Shown: positions 44,576 through 54,534, numbered from the stretch's first letter. The stretch is 64,000 nucleotides of DNA from Mycolicibacterium alvei (GCF_010727325.1 NZ_AP022565.1:558001-622000); one strand, 5' to 3'. Program-made: numbers and translations. The notes: generated by a model not told the origin, from the letters alone.

Positions 44576-46093
44576 CTACGCGTTCTCGGTGCCGCTCAGA
44601 ACGGCAGCGCGGGCGAAGGCACGAACCCGGTCCTTGGCGACCTTGCCGTTGCCGGTCAGCGGCAGCGACTCGGTGAACAACACCACCCGTGGCCGTTTGA
44701 AACCGGCGATGATCCCGCGGGCGTGGCCGATCAACTCGTCGGCGGTCGGTTGACGCCCCGGCACCGGGACGACCACCGCACACACCGCCTCGCCCCAGTA
44801 GTCATCGGGGACCGCGACCACCGCCACCTGGTCGACCCCGGGGTGGCCGGACAGAGCGTCCTCGACCTCGCGGGAGGACACGTTCTCACCGCCGGTGACG
44901 ATGATGTCCTTCAGCCGGTCGACCACGAACAGCCGACCATCGGCGTCGGTGCGGCCCATATCGCCGGTGTGCAGCCAGCCATCCTCGGTGCCGGCACCGT
45001 CCGGCCAGTATCCGGGAGTCACCTGTGCGCCGCGCACCAGAATTTCGCCGACCTTACCCACCTGACCGGTCGGCACCAGCCCGCCGTCCGGGTCGGCGAT
45101 GCCGATCTCGACCGCGCGGTGTGGATGGCCGGCGCTGGTGAGCAATTCGGGCCGTCCCGCGGCGCCGGCCCGGTGGTCGTCGGGACCGAGAAACGTGATG
45201 TTCCCACCGGTTTCGGTCATCCCGTAGCCCTGGTGGAAGTCGACTCCGAGCACCTCGATCGCGCGGCGCAGCAGATCCAGCGGCATCGCGGCAGAGCCGT
45301 AGGCGACCGTGTTGAGGGTGGGCAGGTCGGTCGCGGTGCGTTCCAGATAGCCCAGCAGCGCGTGCAGCATCGTCGGCGCCAGCGAGCACGAAGTGACCCT
45401 GTGCGCGCGAACCAGTTGTGCGAAACTCTCGGGGCGAAATTGTGCGCACAGCACGACCGTGGCGGCGACCGCGTGCTGAACCAGCATATTGTAACCGGCG
45501 ATATGGCACATCGGGAACGGCAACAGGTACACGCCGGCCGGCTGCACCGAGCGACCCTCCACCGAGCCCCACACCGCGGTGAGGATCGAATGATGGCTGT
45601 GTAAAACAGCTTTCGGAACACCAGTGGATCCGCTGGTGAACAGTAGCCAGGCCGGATCGTCCGGACCGGCGTCATCGGCGAAGGGGAGATCGCTTGCGGG
45701 TGCGGCTTGCCACTCTGCGGATCCGAACGCGACCGCCGGCGCCGCGGTGCCGGTAAGAGCCGAGAGATACCGGTCATCACCGAGCAAAAGGGTGGGCCTG
45801 GCGGTGGCCAACTGCGCCACCTGCTCGGCCGGGCTGAGACGCTGATTCATCAACGTGAGCACGCGCCCGCTGCGCGGCACACCGTAGTACAGCTGGGCGT
45901 AGGCGGCGCTGTTGTCGGCGACCACCGCCACCCGGTCACCCGGGGCGGTCCGGGCGGCCACCCAGCCTGCGACACCGCGGACCTGGCGGTCGAACTCGGC
46001 GAAGGTCGCGGTGGTCCCATCGTCGCCCACCACGGCCTGGCGTCGCGGTGTGCCGGCGGCGGCCACCGAAATCAGCTCGTGGAGAAGACTCAT
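44576..46093 (-). CDS. Acyl-CoA synthetase / AMP-dependent ligase
   Basis: 505 residues. Adenylate-forming motif LLFTSGSTGVPKAVLHSHHS, GYGMTETGG, and C-terminal hinge DRLKDIIVTGGENVSSREVE plus the late Lys in LTGNGKVAKD. Activates a carboxylic acid with ATP and CoA. ATG overlaps the TetR stop (ATGA), so the regulator gene is in the same operon. FadD-like; substrate unknown. Confidence 0.9.
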   Translation of the reverse strand: MSLLHELISVAAAGTPRRQAVVGDDGTTATFAEFDRQVRGVAGWVAARTAPGDRVAVVADNSAAYAQLYYGVPRSGRVLTLMNQRLSPAEQVAQLATARPTLLLGDDRYLSALTGTAAPAVAFGSAEWQAAPASDLPFADDAGPDDPAWLLFTSGSTGVPKAVLHSHHSILTAVWGSVEGRSVQPAGVYLLPFPMCHIAGYNMLVQHAVAATVVLCAQFRPESFAQLVRAHRVTSCSLAPTMLHALLGYLERTATDLPTLNTVAYGSAAMPLDLLRRAIEVLGVDFHQGYGMTETGGNITFLGPDDHRAGAAGRPELLTSAGHPHRAVEIGIADPDGGLVPTGQVGKVGEILVRGAQVTPGYWPDGAGTEDGWLHTGDMGRTDADGRLFVVDRLKDIIVTGGENVSSREVEDALSGHPGVDQVAVVAVPDDYWGEAVCAVVVPVPGRQPTADELIGHARGIIAGFKRPRVVLFTESLPLTGNGKVAKDRVRAFARAAVLSGTENA

Positions 46094-46683
46094 TCCGGAT
46101 CACCCGGCGGCAGTTCGAACCGGTCAAGGTAGCGGCGCACGAAATCCTGGGCCTGGCCGTGCCCGCGGCTGATCCCCAGTCCCTGTTCGAGCACCAGGAT
46201 GCGGGCCAGACTCGCCACGATCATCGACATCACCACGGGCGGAAACTCGTCCGTGTCGACCCCGTGGGCCTGTAACGCCGAGGCCATCGCGGTCTCCTCC
46301 AGAGCGCGGAACCGGTCGGCGTAGCCGGCGATCTCGGTGCGGATGGCCTTGCGGTGGTTGGCCAGAGCCGTGAACTCCATCCACAATGCTGCACCCTGTG
46401 TGCTGTTGAGCTCCCACAGCGCGTGCAGCGGGCCGTCCTCGGCGAAGGCCTCCTGCTGTGTGCTCAGGTTGCTCTCGGCTCCGGCCTGCAGCACCGCCAC
46501 GAACAGGTCGTCCATGCTGGGGAAGTAGTAGTGCACGAGTGCCGGTTTCACCCCGGCATGCGCGGCCACCCGTCGTGATGTCGCGGCGGCATAACCTTCC
46601 TCGAGCATGACCTGGGCGGTCGCCCGGATCAGGGCGCGCCGGGTGGTCGACTCACGTCCGGCGGGGGCCTTGTGCGTACTCAT
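46090..46683 (-). CDS. TetR-family regulator of the ligase / SDR-P450 locus
   Basis: 197 residues from MSTHKAP; an earlier ATG at 46698 is possible. HTH at ~30-55 (TSRRVAAHAGVKPALVHYYF). Divergent from the SDR-P450-SRPBCC operon with a perfect palindrome between them, so it probably represses both sides in response to an acyl or steroid-like ligand. Confidence 0.88.
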   Translation of the reverse strand: MSTHKAPAGRESTTRRALIRATAQVMLEEGYAAATSRRVAAHAGVKPALVHYYFPSMDDLFVAVLQAGAESNLSTQQEAFAEDGPLHALWELNSTQGAALWMEFTALANHRKAIRTEIAGYADRFRALEETAMASALQAHGVDTDEFPPVVMSMIVASLARILVLEQGLGISRGHGQAQDFVRRYLDRFELPPGDPE

Positions 46684-46737
46684 CGCATCCTTGACCACGC
46701 GCGGCGGCGGCTGCTAGACATGGCCTGAGTGTAATTA

Positions 46738-46753
46738 TTGGGCGATCGCCCAA
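46738..46753. promoter_or_regulatory. Perfect 16-bp palindrome, TetR operator
   Basis: TTGGGCGATCGCCCAA in the 122-bp divergent region, 54 bp from the TetR start and 52 bp from the SDR start. Position and symmetry fit a TetR dimer site controlling both operons. Confidence 0.85.
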
Positions 46754-46805
46754 GGTAGGCAGTGTGGCGGTAACCCGACACCTGCCCCGGCATTGAGGGC
46801 GGGCA

Positions 46806-47642
46806 ATGACTGGACGGGTCGACGGCAAGGTTGCACTGATCACCGGAGCCGCCCGGGGGCAGGGGCGCAGCCACGCGGTGCGGCTGGCAACCGAGGGCGC
46901 CGACATCATCGCCGTGGACATCTGTGCCACCTTCGACCGGTCACCGGTCTCGGGTGCGACTGCCGAAGACCTGGCCGAAACTGCCGACCTGGTCAAGAAC
47001 CTCGGCCGGCGCATCGTCACCGCCGAGGTCGATGTACGCGATTTCGGCGCGCTCAAGGCGGCGGTCGACAGTGGCGTCGAGCAGCTGGGCCGACTGGACA
47101 TCATCGCGGCCAACGCGGGGATCGGCACCACCGGGGTGAAGCTGGACCGGATGGACGAGGACCTCTGGCAGGAGATGATCGACGTCAACCTCAGCGGGGT
47201 GTGGAAGACCGTGAAAGCCGGTGTGTCCCATATGCTTGCGGGTGGACGTGGCGGTTCGATCATCCTGACCAGCTCGGTGGCCGGGTCGAAGGCCTACCCC
47301 TTTACCGGGCACTACGTCGCGGCGAAACACGGCGTGGTCGGCTTGATGCGCAGCTTTGCCGTCGAACTGGGTCAGCATTCGATACGGGTCAACACCGTGC
47401 ACCCGACCCACGTCAACAGCCCGATGCTGATGAACGAGAAGACCTACCGTATGTTCCGGCCCGACCTGGAGAACCCCGGCCCCGACGACCTGGCGCCCAT
47501 CTGCCAGACCTTCCACATGCTGCCGGTCCCGTGGGTCACCCCGGAGGACATCAGCAACGCGGTCCTGTTCTTGGCGTCGGACGAGGCCCGCTACATCACC
47601 GGGGTCACCCTTCCCGTCGACGCCGGCAGTTGCCTCAAATGA
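46806..47642 (+). CDS. SDR oxidoreductase, mycofactocin-type
   Basis: 278 residues. TGAARGQG Rossmann motif, NAG, catalytic YVAAKHG, and an extended loop after residue ~40 (DICATFDRSP...) characteristic of mycofactocin-coupled SDRs that hold NAD tightly. Oxidises an alcohol or sterol-like substrate. Stop overlaps the P450 start (ATGA). Confidence 0.9.
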   Translation: MTGRVDGKVALITGAARGQGRSHAVRLATEGADIIAVDICATFDRSPVSGATAEDLAETADLVKNLGRRIVTAEVDVRDFGALKAAVDSGVEQLGRLDIIAANAGIGTTGVKLDRMDEDLWQEMIDVNLSGVWKTVKAGVSHMLAGGRGGSIILTSSVAGSKAYPFTGHYVAAKHGVVGLMRSFAVELGQHSIRVNTVHPTHVNSPMLMNEKTYRMFRPDLENPGPDDLAPICQTFHMLPVPWVTPEDISNAVLFLASDEARYITGVTLPVDAGSCLK

Positions 47643-48823
47643 CCGTCTACTACGACCCGTACGACGTCGGCATCGTCGCCGATCCCTATCCGGTGTACGC
47701 CCGACTGCGCGACGAGGCACCGTTGTATTACAACGAGCGCTATGACTTCTGGGCGGTGTCGCGGCACGCCGATGTAGAAGAAGCGTTGTCGGACTGGGAA
47801 ACATTCTCCAACAGTCGAAGTGACATCCTCGAACTGATCAAGTCCGACTTCGACATGCCCCCGGGCGTGATGATGTTCGAAGACCCGCCCATGCACACCC
47901 TGTTGCGCGGGCTGATGTCCCGGGTGTTCACCCCGCGCCGGATGGCCGAGATCGAGGACCAGATCCGGCAGTTCTGCGTGCGCTGCCTGGACCCGCTGGT
48001 CGGGTCGGGTGGTTTCGACATCATCGCCGAACTGGCGTCGATGATGCCGATGCGGGTGATCGGGATGCTGCTCGGCATACCGGAATCCGAGCAGATCGGG
48101 GTGCGTGACGCCAACGACGCCAATCTGCGTACCAAACCGGGCGCACCCATGAAGGTGGTGCAGGCCGACCGCATCGCCGACGGCCGGATCTACGCCGACT
48201 ACGTCGAGTGGCGGTCGAGGAATCCCTCCGACGACCTGATGACGGCGCTACTCAACGTCGAGTTCACCGACGAGTTCGGCGTCACCCGCAAGCTCGAGCG
48301 CAAAGAGGTACTGCACTACACCCAGGTGGTGGCGGGTGCGGGAAACGAGACCACCGGCAGGCTCATCGGCTGGCTGGCAAAAGTGCTCGCCGAACATCCC
48401 GACCAGCGTCGCGAGGTGGAGCGGGACCGCTCACTGCTGACCCGTGCGGTCGACGAGACGCTTCGCTTCGAACCCACCGGTCCGCATGTGGCGCGCTGGG
48501 TGGCAAGGGATTTCGAATACAACGGTGTCACGGTTCCGGCCGGGAGCGCGATGCTGCTGCTGTTCGGGGCGGCCAACCGCGATCCGCGCCGCTACCGCAA
48601 CCCCGACACCTTCGACGTCCACCGCGACAACATCAGCCACCTCACCTTCGGCAAAGGGTTGCACTACTGCCTGGGCGCCAATCTGGCCCGGCTCGAAGGC
48701 CGGGTGGCCCTCGACGAACTGCTCAACCGTTTCCCAGAATGGGAGATCGACTACGACAGTGCGCAACTGGCGCCGACCTCGACGGTGCGCGGCTGGGAAC
48801 GATTGCGTCTTGTGGTGAACTGA
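47639..48823 (+). CDS. Cytochrome P450
   Basis: 394 residues. I-helix AGAGNETTG (232-240), ExxR ETLR (273-276) and haem-binding FGKGLHYCLG (337-346, Cys344). Class I bacterial P450 of CYP125/CYP142-like appearance; needs ferredoxin partners not seen here. Coupled to SDR and followed by an SRPBCC gene, consistent with a catabolic path for a hydrophobic substrate. Confidence 0.93.
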   Translation: MTVYYDPYDVGIVADPYPVYARLRDEAPLYYNERYDFWAVSRHADVEEALSDWETFSNSRSDILELIKSDFDMPPGVMMFEDPPMHTLLRGLMSRVFTPRRMAEIEDQIRQFCVRCLDPLVGSGGFDIIAELASMMPMRVIGMLLGIPESEQIGVRDANDANLRTKPGAPMKVVQADRIADGRIYADYVEWRSRNPSDDLMTALLNVEFTDEFGVTRKLERKEVLHYTQVVAGAGNETTGRLIGWLAKVLAEHPDQRREVERDRSLLTRAVDETLRFEPTGPHVARWVARDFEYNGVTVPAGSAMLLLFGAANRDPRRYRNPDTFDVHRDNISHLTFGKGLHYCLGANLARLEGRVALDELLNRFPEWEIDYDSAQLAPTSTVRGWERLRLVVN

Positions 48824-48828
48824 ACACC

Positions 48829-49287
48829 GTGAACATCTGGATCGGTCAGGCCCGGCGCAATGTCAGCGGTGAGGTGCCCGCACCGCCCGAACAGGTGCGG
48901 GCGTTCTACGTCGATCTGGACAACATCCCGCGGGTGCACCCGCTCGTGCAGTGGGTGCGCAGCACATCCCGGGTGGACCTGGCCGACGGATACCAGCAGG
49001 ACTATCGGGTGCGCGATCGGATCCCGTTGGGGCCGATGGGTCTTCCGATCACGTATCGCGCCCGGGTGATCGTCCCCACCGCCGGCCCGGTGACCGCACA
49101 CGCCAGACAGTTCCCGCAGGTGCGGCTGGACAGTCGGGTGGACTTCGTGACGATCGTCACCGGCACCCGGATCACCGAAGAGTTGACCATCGCCGCGCCC
49201 AGGCCGTTGTTGGCGCTCACCGTGGAGCAGGCGGTCGCCGCCCACACCACGATGCTTGCCGCCATCGCCAAAGTGATGTCGGACTAG
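48829..49287 (+). CDS. SRPBCC (START-like) family protein
   Basis: 152 residues from a GTG 5 nt after the P450 stop. NVSGEVPAPPEQVRAFYVDLDNIPRVHP is the typical opening of the helix-grip fold that binds hydrophobic ligands. Likely carries or acts on the pathway's intermediate. Its end overlaps the convergent ligase gene by 4 nt. Confidence 0.8.
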   Translation: MNIWIGQARRNVSGEVPAPPEQVRAFYVDLDNIPRVHPLVQWVRSTSRVDLADGYQQDYRVRDRIPLGPMGLPITYRARVIVPTAGPVTAHARQFPQVRLDSRVDFVTIVTGTRITEELTIAAPRPLLALTVEQAVAAHTTMLAAIAKVMSD

Positions 49288-50957
49288 GAGGTACTGACGG
49301 CCTCGGCGTGCTCGGTGGCCACCGACTTGGCCCAGCGGTAATCGGCCTTGCCTGCGGGGGAGCGCACGATCTGAGGTGACCGGACGAACGCCTTGGGAAT
49401 CTTGTAGCGCGCGATCGCAGTCTCACACACCGCCACGAGTTCCTCGTCGGTGGCCGAAGCGCCTTCGGCGAACTGCACCACCGCGACGACCTCGTTGCCC
49501 CAGCGCTCCGAGGGGCGCCCGACCACGACCACGTCGTAGACGGCCGGGTGTGCGGCAATGGCCCGCTCGACCTCCTCGACGAAGATCTTCTCGCCACCGG
49601 AGTTGATCGTCACCGAATCCCGGCCCAGCAGCTGAATACGCCCGTCGTCCAAGACGTTTGCCCGGTCGCCCGGAACCGCCCAACGGACTCCGTCGATGGT
49701 GGGGAAAGTGCGTGCCGTCTTGGCCTCGTCGCCCAGGTAGCCCAGCGGGATCAGATCGCGTCGCGCCAGCCAGCCGCCGCCCTCGCCGGCGCCGAGTACC
49801 CGCGACAGATCCTCGGCAACCACCGCGGTATCGGATTGGGCATTGAAGGTGGCGGCCTCGGAATCGGTGCCTGCGGTGGAAGCGGTGCTCATCTGGGTGC
49901 CCGACTCCGAGGAGCCCACGGCATCGAGCAACATCAGGTGCGGCAGTGCGGCCAGGATGCGCTCGCGGACGGTCGGGGAGAGGGGCGCGCCGCCGTTGGT
50001 GATCGTGAACAGGCCGGACAGGTCGTAGTCGCCCTTCTCGATCTCGTCGATCAGCGGCCGCGCGATCGCATCGCCGACGACGGGGATGCTCAGCACCCGT
50101 TCGCGTGCGGCCAGTGCCAGCACGTTGTCCGGGCGCATCCGCACGACATCGTCGGGAATGACGAGCTTTCCGCTCATGGTGATGGCGTTGTAAGCGGCCC
50201 ACTGTGCGGCGCCGTGCATGAACGGAGGGATCATCAGCAGCGACAGCCCGCCGCCCGCGGTGGCGGCCCGCTCGGCGAGTTCCTCGTACGACGCGATGAA
50301 GGTGTCGCTGCCGAACGGCCGGCCACCCATCGAGGACAGGAAGATGTCGTGCTGGCGCCACAGCACGCCCTTGGGCATGCCGGTGGTTCCGCCGGTGTAC
50401 AGGATGTACAGGTCATCACCCGAAGGGGTCGGCATACCCGCCTGCGGCGCAGGGGTCTTCAGGATGGTCTCGTAATCGACGGCACCCGGCAGCAGTTCGT
50501 TGCCGGATTCGTCGGCGACCTGGATGAGCACAGCCAGATTCGGCAACTGGTCGCGGATCGCCGCCACCCGGGGCGCGAACTCGGCGTTGTAGATCACCGC
50601 GCGGGCGTTCGAATCCTTCAGCAGGTAGAGGAGTTCCTCCTCGACATAGCGGTAGCTGACGTTGAACGGTGCCACCCTGGCGCGGTAGCTGCCGATCATC
50701 GACTCGAGGTACTCGTTGCCGTTGCGCAGGTAGATGCCGAGGTGATCCTGACCCGATTCGTGCCCCGCCAACTCATCGCGCTCGGTGTGCGTGCCGAGGC
50801 CGGCCGACACCAGATAGTGCGCGAAGCCCTCGACGCGCGCGTCGAACTCTGCGTAGCTGAACCGGTGCTCGCGCCACACCAGGAAGGTGTTATCGGGCAC
50901 GGCTTTGGCCACCGTGGAGAACACTGTGGACAGGTCGAACTTCACGTCAGCGCTCAT
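49284..50957 (-). CDS. Acyl-CoA synthetase (FadD19/FadD3-like)
   Basis: 557 residues from ATG 50957. YILYTGGTTGMPKGVLW, SSESGTQMS, and C-terminal GGEKIFVEEVERAIAAHP with late SPAGKADYRWAK Lys. Closest in pattern to mycobacterial FadD ligases of steroid or fatty-acid side chains. Convergent with the P450 operon; together they suggest a lipid or steroid catabolic locus. Confidence 0.9.
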   Translation of the reverse strand: MSADVKFDLSTVFSTVAKAVPDNTFLVWREHRFSYAEFDARVEGFAHYLVSAGLGTHTERDELAGHESGQDHLGIYLRNGNEYLESMIGSYRARVAPFNVSYRYVEEELLYLLKDSNARAVIYNAEFAPRVAAIRDQLPNLAVLIQVADESGNELLPGAVDYETILKTPAPQAGMPTPSGDDLYILYTGGTTGMPKGVLWRQHDIFLSSMGGRPFGSDTFIASYEELAERAATAGGGLSLLMIPPFMHGAAQWAAYNAITMSGKLVIPDDVVRMRPDNVLALAARERVLSIPVVGDAIARPLIDEIEKGDYDLSGLFTITNGGAPLSPTVRERILAALPHLMLLDAVGSSESGTQMSTASTAGTDSEAATFNAQSDTAVVAEDLSRVLGAGEGGGWLARRDLIPLGYLGDEAKTARTFPTIDGVRWAVPGDRANVLDDGRIQLLGRDSVTINSGGEKIFVEEVERAIAAHPAVYDVVVVGRPSERWGNEVVAVVQFAEGASATDEELVAVCETAIARYKIPKAFVRSPQIVRSPAGKADYRWAKSVATEHAEAVSTS

Positions 50958-51041
50958 GGCACTCCTGGTGTGCACGGATTCGGGCCCCACGACCATACAA
51001 GGAGCGCTTGGCTGTATGGCCGAGGGGGTGTGACCCGCGCC

Positions 51042-51479
51042 TCAGACCGGGAAGAAGCCGTCGCCGGTCAGTACGCCGGGCTGCCAGCCCTGCGCGCCGA
51101 GGCACAGCATCGGCCGGCCGTCGGGAGACTGTGCTGCGGCCTGCGGCCCCGGGCACGGTGTGCCGATCTCCTGCACGCCGTGCAACGGATAGGCATAGGT
51201 CCAGAAGCCGGTGTAGACCGGTGGCCACTGGTTGGGGATCCAGCGGCACTGCATCGCCGTGCCGCCCGGCCCGCGGCCGAACACATTGCGTTCCCAGCTG
51301 AAACAGGGTGCGCCGTTGGACGCCTCGTAGCTCATGCCGGGGACGTCGGTGGGATAGCGGCCGGGATTGTCCGGGTACATATTGCTGTTGTCGTCGGCGA
51401 GCGCGCCCGGCGCCACCGAAATCGCCGTTGCCAGCGCCGCCGCCGCGACCGCCGTGGTACCGAAGAGCTCGCGAATCAT
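51042..51479 (-). CDS. Small secreted protein
   Basis: 145 residues. Signal peptide ending SVAPGALA. The mature part has four Cys and aromatic-rich NQWPPVYTGFWTYAYP. No enzymatic motif. Exported, unknown function. Confidence 0.8.
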   Translation of the reverse strand: MIRELFGTTAVAAAALATAISVAPGALADDNSNMYPDNPGRYPTDVPGMSYEASNGAPCFSWERNVFGRGPGGTAMQCRWIPNQWPPVYTGFWTYAYPLHGVQEIGTPCPGPQAAAQSPDGRPMLCLGAQGWQPGVLTGDGFFPV

Positions 51480-51592
51480 GTTCCACCCTCAGTAGCGCCG
51501 GCCGCCTGTCGAATCGGGCCGGCCAGTTCATTGACTTTGGCTCAGAAGCCTAGCCGGTCGCGCAGCGGTGCAGTCCACATTCGGACCCGTTG

Positions 51593-51958
51593 TTACTCGC
51601 CGGTATCGGTGTCGAGCACGCTGACCGCGATGCCGTAGGGCAAGAACCGCACCCGGCGGCCGGGATCAGTGTTGGCCGCGTTGGCCCGCAGGGCATCGAG
51701 TTCGTGCGGGTAAACCTGCTCGATATGGGCACCACCGGCATCGTCGACGGTGTAGATCGCCCACACCCCGTCGCCCTTCTCGCCGGTGGTCTCGGGCTCG
51801 GTTCTGGGTCGTGAGAACCGGGTGACCTCATCGATCAGTCCGGCCCACCCGGTGGCCTGGCCGGAATTTCCGAAAAGCTTGCCCAACCCGTCGAGGGCAT
51901 CGCGGGCGACGCGGTCGAAGTCCTCGGGGTCGAATCCGAACGGTCCACTGCCACTCAT
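51593..51958 (-). CDS. Conserved small cytoplasmic protein
   Basis: 121 residues from ATG 51958. Starts MSGSGPFGFDPEDFDRVAR and ends with a beta-rich segment RRVRFLPYGIAVSVLDTDTGE. Family not recognised. Divergent from the 52047 gene, 88 bp apart. Confidence 0.78.
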   Translation of the reverse strand: MSGSGPFGFDPEDFDRVARDALDGLGKLFGNSGQATGWAGLIDEVTRFSRPRTEPETTGEKGDGVWAIYTVDDAGGAHIEQVYPHELDALRANAANTDPGRRVRFLPYGIAVSVLDTDTGE

Positions 51959-52046
51959 GCGCTCTCCTCGGTGGTTGTGGGCATCTGAAAGTGTCAAACA
52001 CCAGTGTGCGCGCACGCGGCGCCGGGCGGGATGGTAAACGATCCAT

Positions 52047-52847
52047 ATGGTCTTCACACAGGACGAACTGTTAGCCACCGTCGAGTTGTCGCCGCAGGCA
52101 GCGGGTGCGCACGACCGTCAAGGATGGGTGGGACTGTTCGCTGCGGGCGGACAGGTCGAAGATCCGGTGGGCTCACGGCCGCACCGCGGACCCGCCCAGA
52201 TCGAGCGGTTCTATGACACCTTCATCGCCCCGCGCGACATCACGTTTCACCGCGACGTCGACATCGTCGCCGGATCGACGGTGATCCGCGATCTCGAGCT
52301 CGAAGTCGTCATGAGCCCGTCGGTCACCATGCGGATCCCCGCCTACCTGCGCTACGCGGTGACGTCCGCCCCGGCAGGCCCGCGAATCGACGAACTGCAG
52401 GCGTACTGGGAGCTGCCCACGATGATCGGGCAGTTCGCCCGGGCCGGTCTCGGCGCCGTGCCGGTCGGGCTCCGCCTGAGCACGGCACTGCTGCGTAACC
52501 AGGGGCCTTCGGGCGCACTCGGGTTCGCGCAGGGAATGGGCGGCGCGGGCCGCGCGGGTAAGCGCCTCATGACCGGATTGCTCGACGAGCTGTGTGCCGG
52601 CGACGCGGTCGCGCTACAGCGGCGGCTGGGCGCCGGCACCGTCATCTGCGCCGGCGACGACGCACCCCTGAGCACATCGGGGTTGGTGGAACGCACCTCG
52701 GGTGCGTCGTGGCGCAAACTGATCGCGTCCGGGTCGAGTCTGGTGGCCGGGTTGGACCGCGACGGTCGACGGGCGGTGCTGATCGCGGATCTGGCAAGCC
52801 GGCCTCGCACGGTCGCCCGATTGCGGTACTTCGCCGACGCGACCTGA
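52047..52847 (+). CDS. SnoaL/NTF2-like protein with C-terminal extension
   Basis: 266 residues. N-terminal ~120 residues (LLATVELSPQAAGAHDRQGW, VGLFAAGGQVEDPVGS) form an NTF2-like ketosteroid-isomerase fold; the C-terminal ~130 residues repeat a partial second fold. No catalytic acid assigned. Role unknown. Confidence 0.75.
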   Translation: MVFTQDELLATVELSPQAAGAHDRQGWVGLFAAGGQVEDPVGSRPHRGPAQIERFYDTFIAPRDITFHRDVDIVAGSTVIRDLELEVVMSPSVTMRIPAYLRYAVTSAPAGPRIDELQAYWELPTMIGQFARAGLGAVPVGLRLSTALLRNQGPSGALGFAQGMGGAGRAGKRLMTGLLDELCAGDAVALQRRLGAGTVICAGDDAPLSTSGLVERTSGASWRKLIASGSSLVAGLDRDGRRAVLIADLASRPRTVARLRYFADAT

Positions 52848-52918
52848 ATGCGGCATGGACACGCACAGGGACCCGGCTGCACCATCCCGATATACCGGCG
52901 TGAGACCGTAGAAGGATC

Positions 52919-53482
52919 ATGGCTGATCACGCTTTCATCACCTACGAGGAATTCGGGCGACGGTTCTTCGAGGTGGCGGTGTCGGAAGACCGGGTCGGCG
53001 ACGCCATCGGCTCGATCGCCGGCGACGCGTTCGAGATGGGTCCGATGGCCCAGGGGCCGGGAAAAATCGCCAAGGTCACCGCGCGGGTCAAGGTCCAAAA
53101 ACCCCGGGTGAACCGCATCGTGGGCGAAACCATCACGTTCTCCATCCGGATTCCACTGGAGATCGACATGGTGATCGACCTGCGCATCGACCGGCCCAAG
53201 TTCATGGTGTTCGGTGAGATCGCCCTGCGGGCCACGGCGTTGGCCGCCGAACCGCTCCTGCTGATCCTCGATGTCAAGAAGCCGCGGCCGTCCGACATCT
53301 CGATCCACGTCACCTCCACGTCGCTGCGCGCCGAGGTGCTGCGCATATTGGCGGGTGTCGACGCGGAGATCAAACGCTTCATCGCTGCGCACGTGGCCGG
53401 GGAGATCGACAGCCCGGCGTCGGAGCAGGCCAAGGTGATCGATGTCGCCAAGGAACTCGACTCCGCCTGGGGCGGGATCTGA
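52919..53482 (+). CDS. Conserved mycobacterial hypothetical protein
   Basis: 187 residues, soluble, with beta-rich middle (KVTARVKVQKPRVNRIVGE) and a helical C-terminus. No domain recognised. Likely a single-gene unit. Confidence 0.75.
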   Translation: MADHAFITYEEFGRRFFEVAVSEDRVGDAIGSIAGDAFEMGPMAQGPGKIAKVTARVKVQKPRVNRIVGETITFSIRIPLEIDMVIDLRIDRPKFMVFGEIALRATALAAEPLLLILDVKKPRPSDISIHVTSTSLRAEVLRILAGVDAEIKRFIAAHVAGEIDSPASEQAKVIDVAKELDSAWGGI

Positions 53483-53533
53483 CGAGCGCCCGAAAAAGGC
53501 TTCCCTCCTTGAGGTTTCGTGGAGTTTCTCGGC

Positions 53534-53833
53534 TTACTTCACGTCCACATAGACCGTCTTGTTGACGACATTGGTCTGCAAGCTGTCGCCCGGGTTACCG
53601 GAGTCCGTCCGACTGTAGGTCTGGCCCTGCCGTACCGACACCACCGTCGCCTGGTCCAACGGAGTGGAGCCGATGTGGTTGACGACCACCGTGTAGCCCT
53701 GCGCCTGTAACTGGCCGATGGTCTGCTGGGCGTTGCCCGGGCCGGTCGGTGCCGACTGGGCGGGTGCGGCCAGGCCGATCACCGCTGTGGCGGCCGCGCC
53801 GGCAAGTGCTGTGCCAAATCCGATCCTCATCAT
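53534..53833 (-). CDS. Small secreted PASTA-like protein
   Basis: 99 residues, signal peptide (AVIGLAAPAQSA). Mature part QLQAQGYTVVVNHIGSTPLDQATV is a small alpha/beta module common in mycobacterial exported proteins. Unknown function. Confidence 0.8.
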   Translation of the reverse strand: MMRIGFGTALAGAAATAVIGLAAPAQSAPTGPGNAQQTIGQLQAQGYTVVVNHIGSTPLDQATVVSVRQGQTYSRTDSGNPGDSLQTNVVNKTVYVDVK

Positions 53834-54032
53834 CTTTGGTGCCTTCTTTCGATCTTCTGTTGTTTCGCTTGTGCTTCGACTTCGGCCGCCCGCCCTGGCG
53901 CCGCCGTCGGCTCCGTTCTGCTGTTACCCAATGCGTAACCGGCAGTTCACAATTTAGATTCCGGTCGGACGAAAAGAATTGACGAGTGGTGCGTCACACC
54001 GGGCAACTCAGCATCCGCGTAGCGTGCACCGT

Positions 54033-54530
54033 GTGGCGAAGCTGAGCGCAGGTGTCCTGCTGTACCGTCTCGCCGGGTCCGAGGTGGAGGTGCTGATCGC
54101 CCACCCGGGCGGACCGTTCTGGGCCCGCAAGGACGCCGGGGCATGGTCGGTGCCCAAGGGGGAGTACGTCGACGGCGAGGACCCATGGTCAGCGGCGCAA
54201 CGCGAGTTCACCGAGGAACTCGGTTCGCCCCCGCCCGTGGGGCCACGCATTGACCTGGCTCCGGTGCGGCAGGCGGGCGGCAAGGTGGTCACCGCGTTCG
54301 CGGTTCACGGAGACTTCGATCCCGCCACGGCCGTGAGCAACACCTTCAGCGTCGAGCTGCCGAAGGGGTCGGGGCGGCTCGTCGAGTTCCCCGAAATCGA
54401 CCGCGTCGCCTGGGTTTCGGTGGCGGTAGCCCGTACCAAGCTGCTGAGCGGGCAGCGCCCACTGTTGGACGAGCTGATGGCCGCACCCGAGCTGGCCGGC
54501 TACGGAGAAGGCGATCCCGAGGCCAGGTAG
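54033..54530 (+). CDS. Nudix hydrolase
   Basis: 165 residues from GTG 54033. Nudix box G-EYVDG-E-DPWSAAQ-RE-F-TEELG is complete, so metal binding and pyrophosphate hydrolysis of a nucleoside diphosphate derivative are likely. Substrate unknown. Converges on the reductase gene. Confidence 0.88.
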   Translation: MAKLSAGVLLYRLAGSEVEVLIAHPGGPFWARKDAGAWSVPKGEYVDGEDPWSAAQREFTEELGSPPPVGPRIDLAPVRQAGGKVVTAFAVHGDFDPATAVSNTFSVELPKGSGRLVEFPEIDRVAWVSVAVARTKLLSGQRPLLDELMAAPELAGYGEGDPEAR

Positions 54531-54534
54531 CGGC

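Noticed and set aside
46793..47638. The P450 reading frame open upstream to 46793
   Set aside because: This part is a shadow of the SDR gene; the P450 starts at the ATGA overlap.
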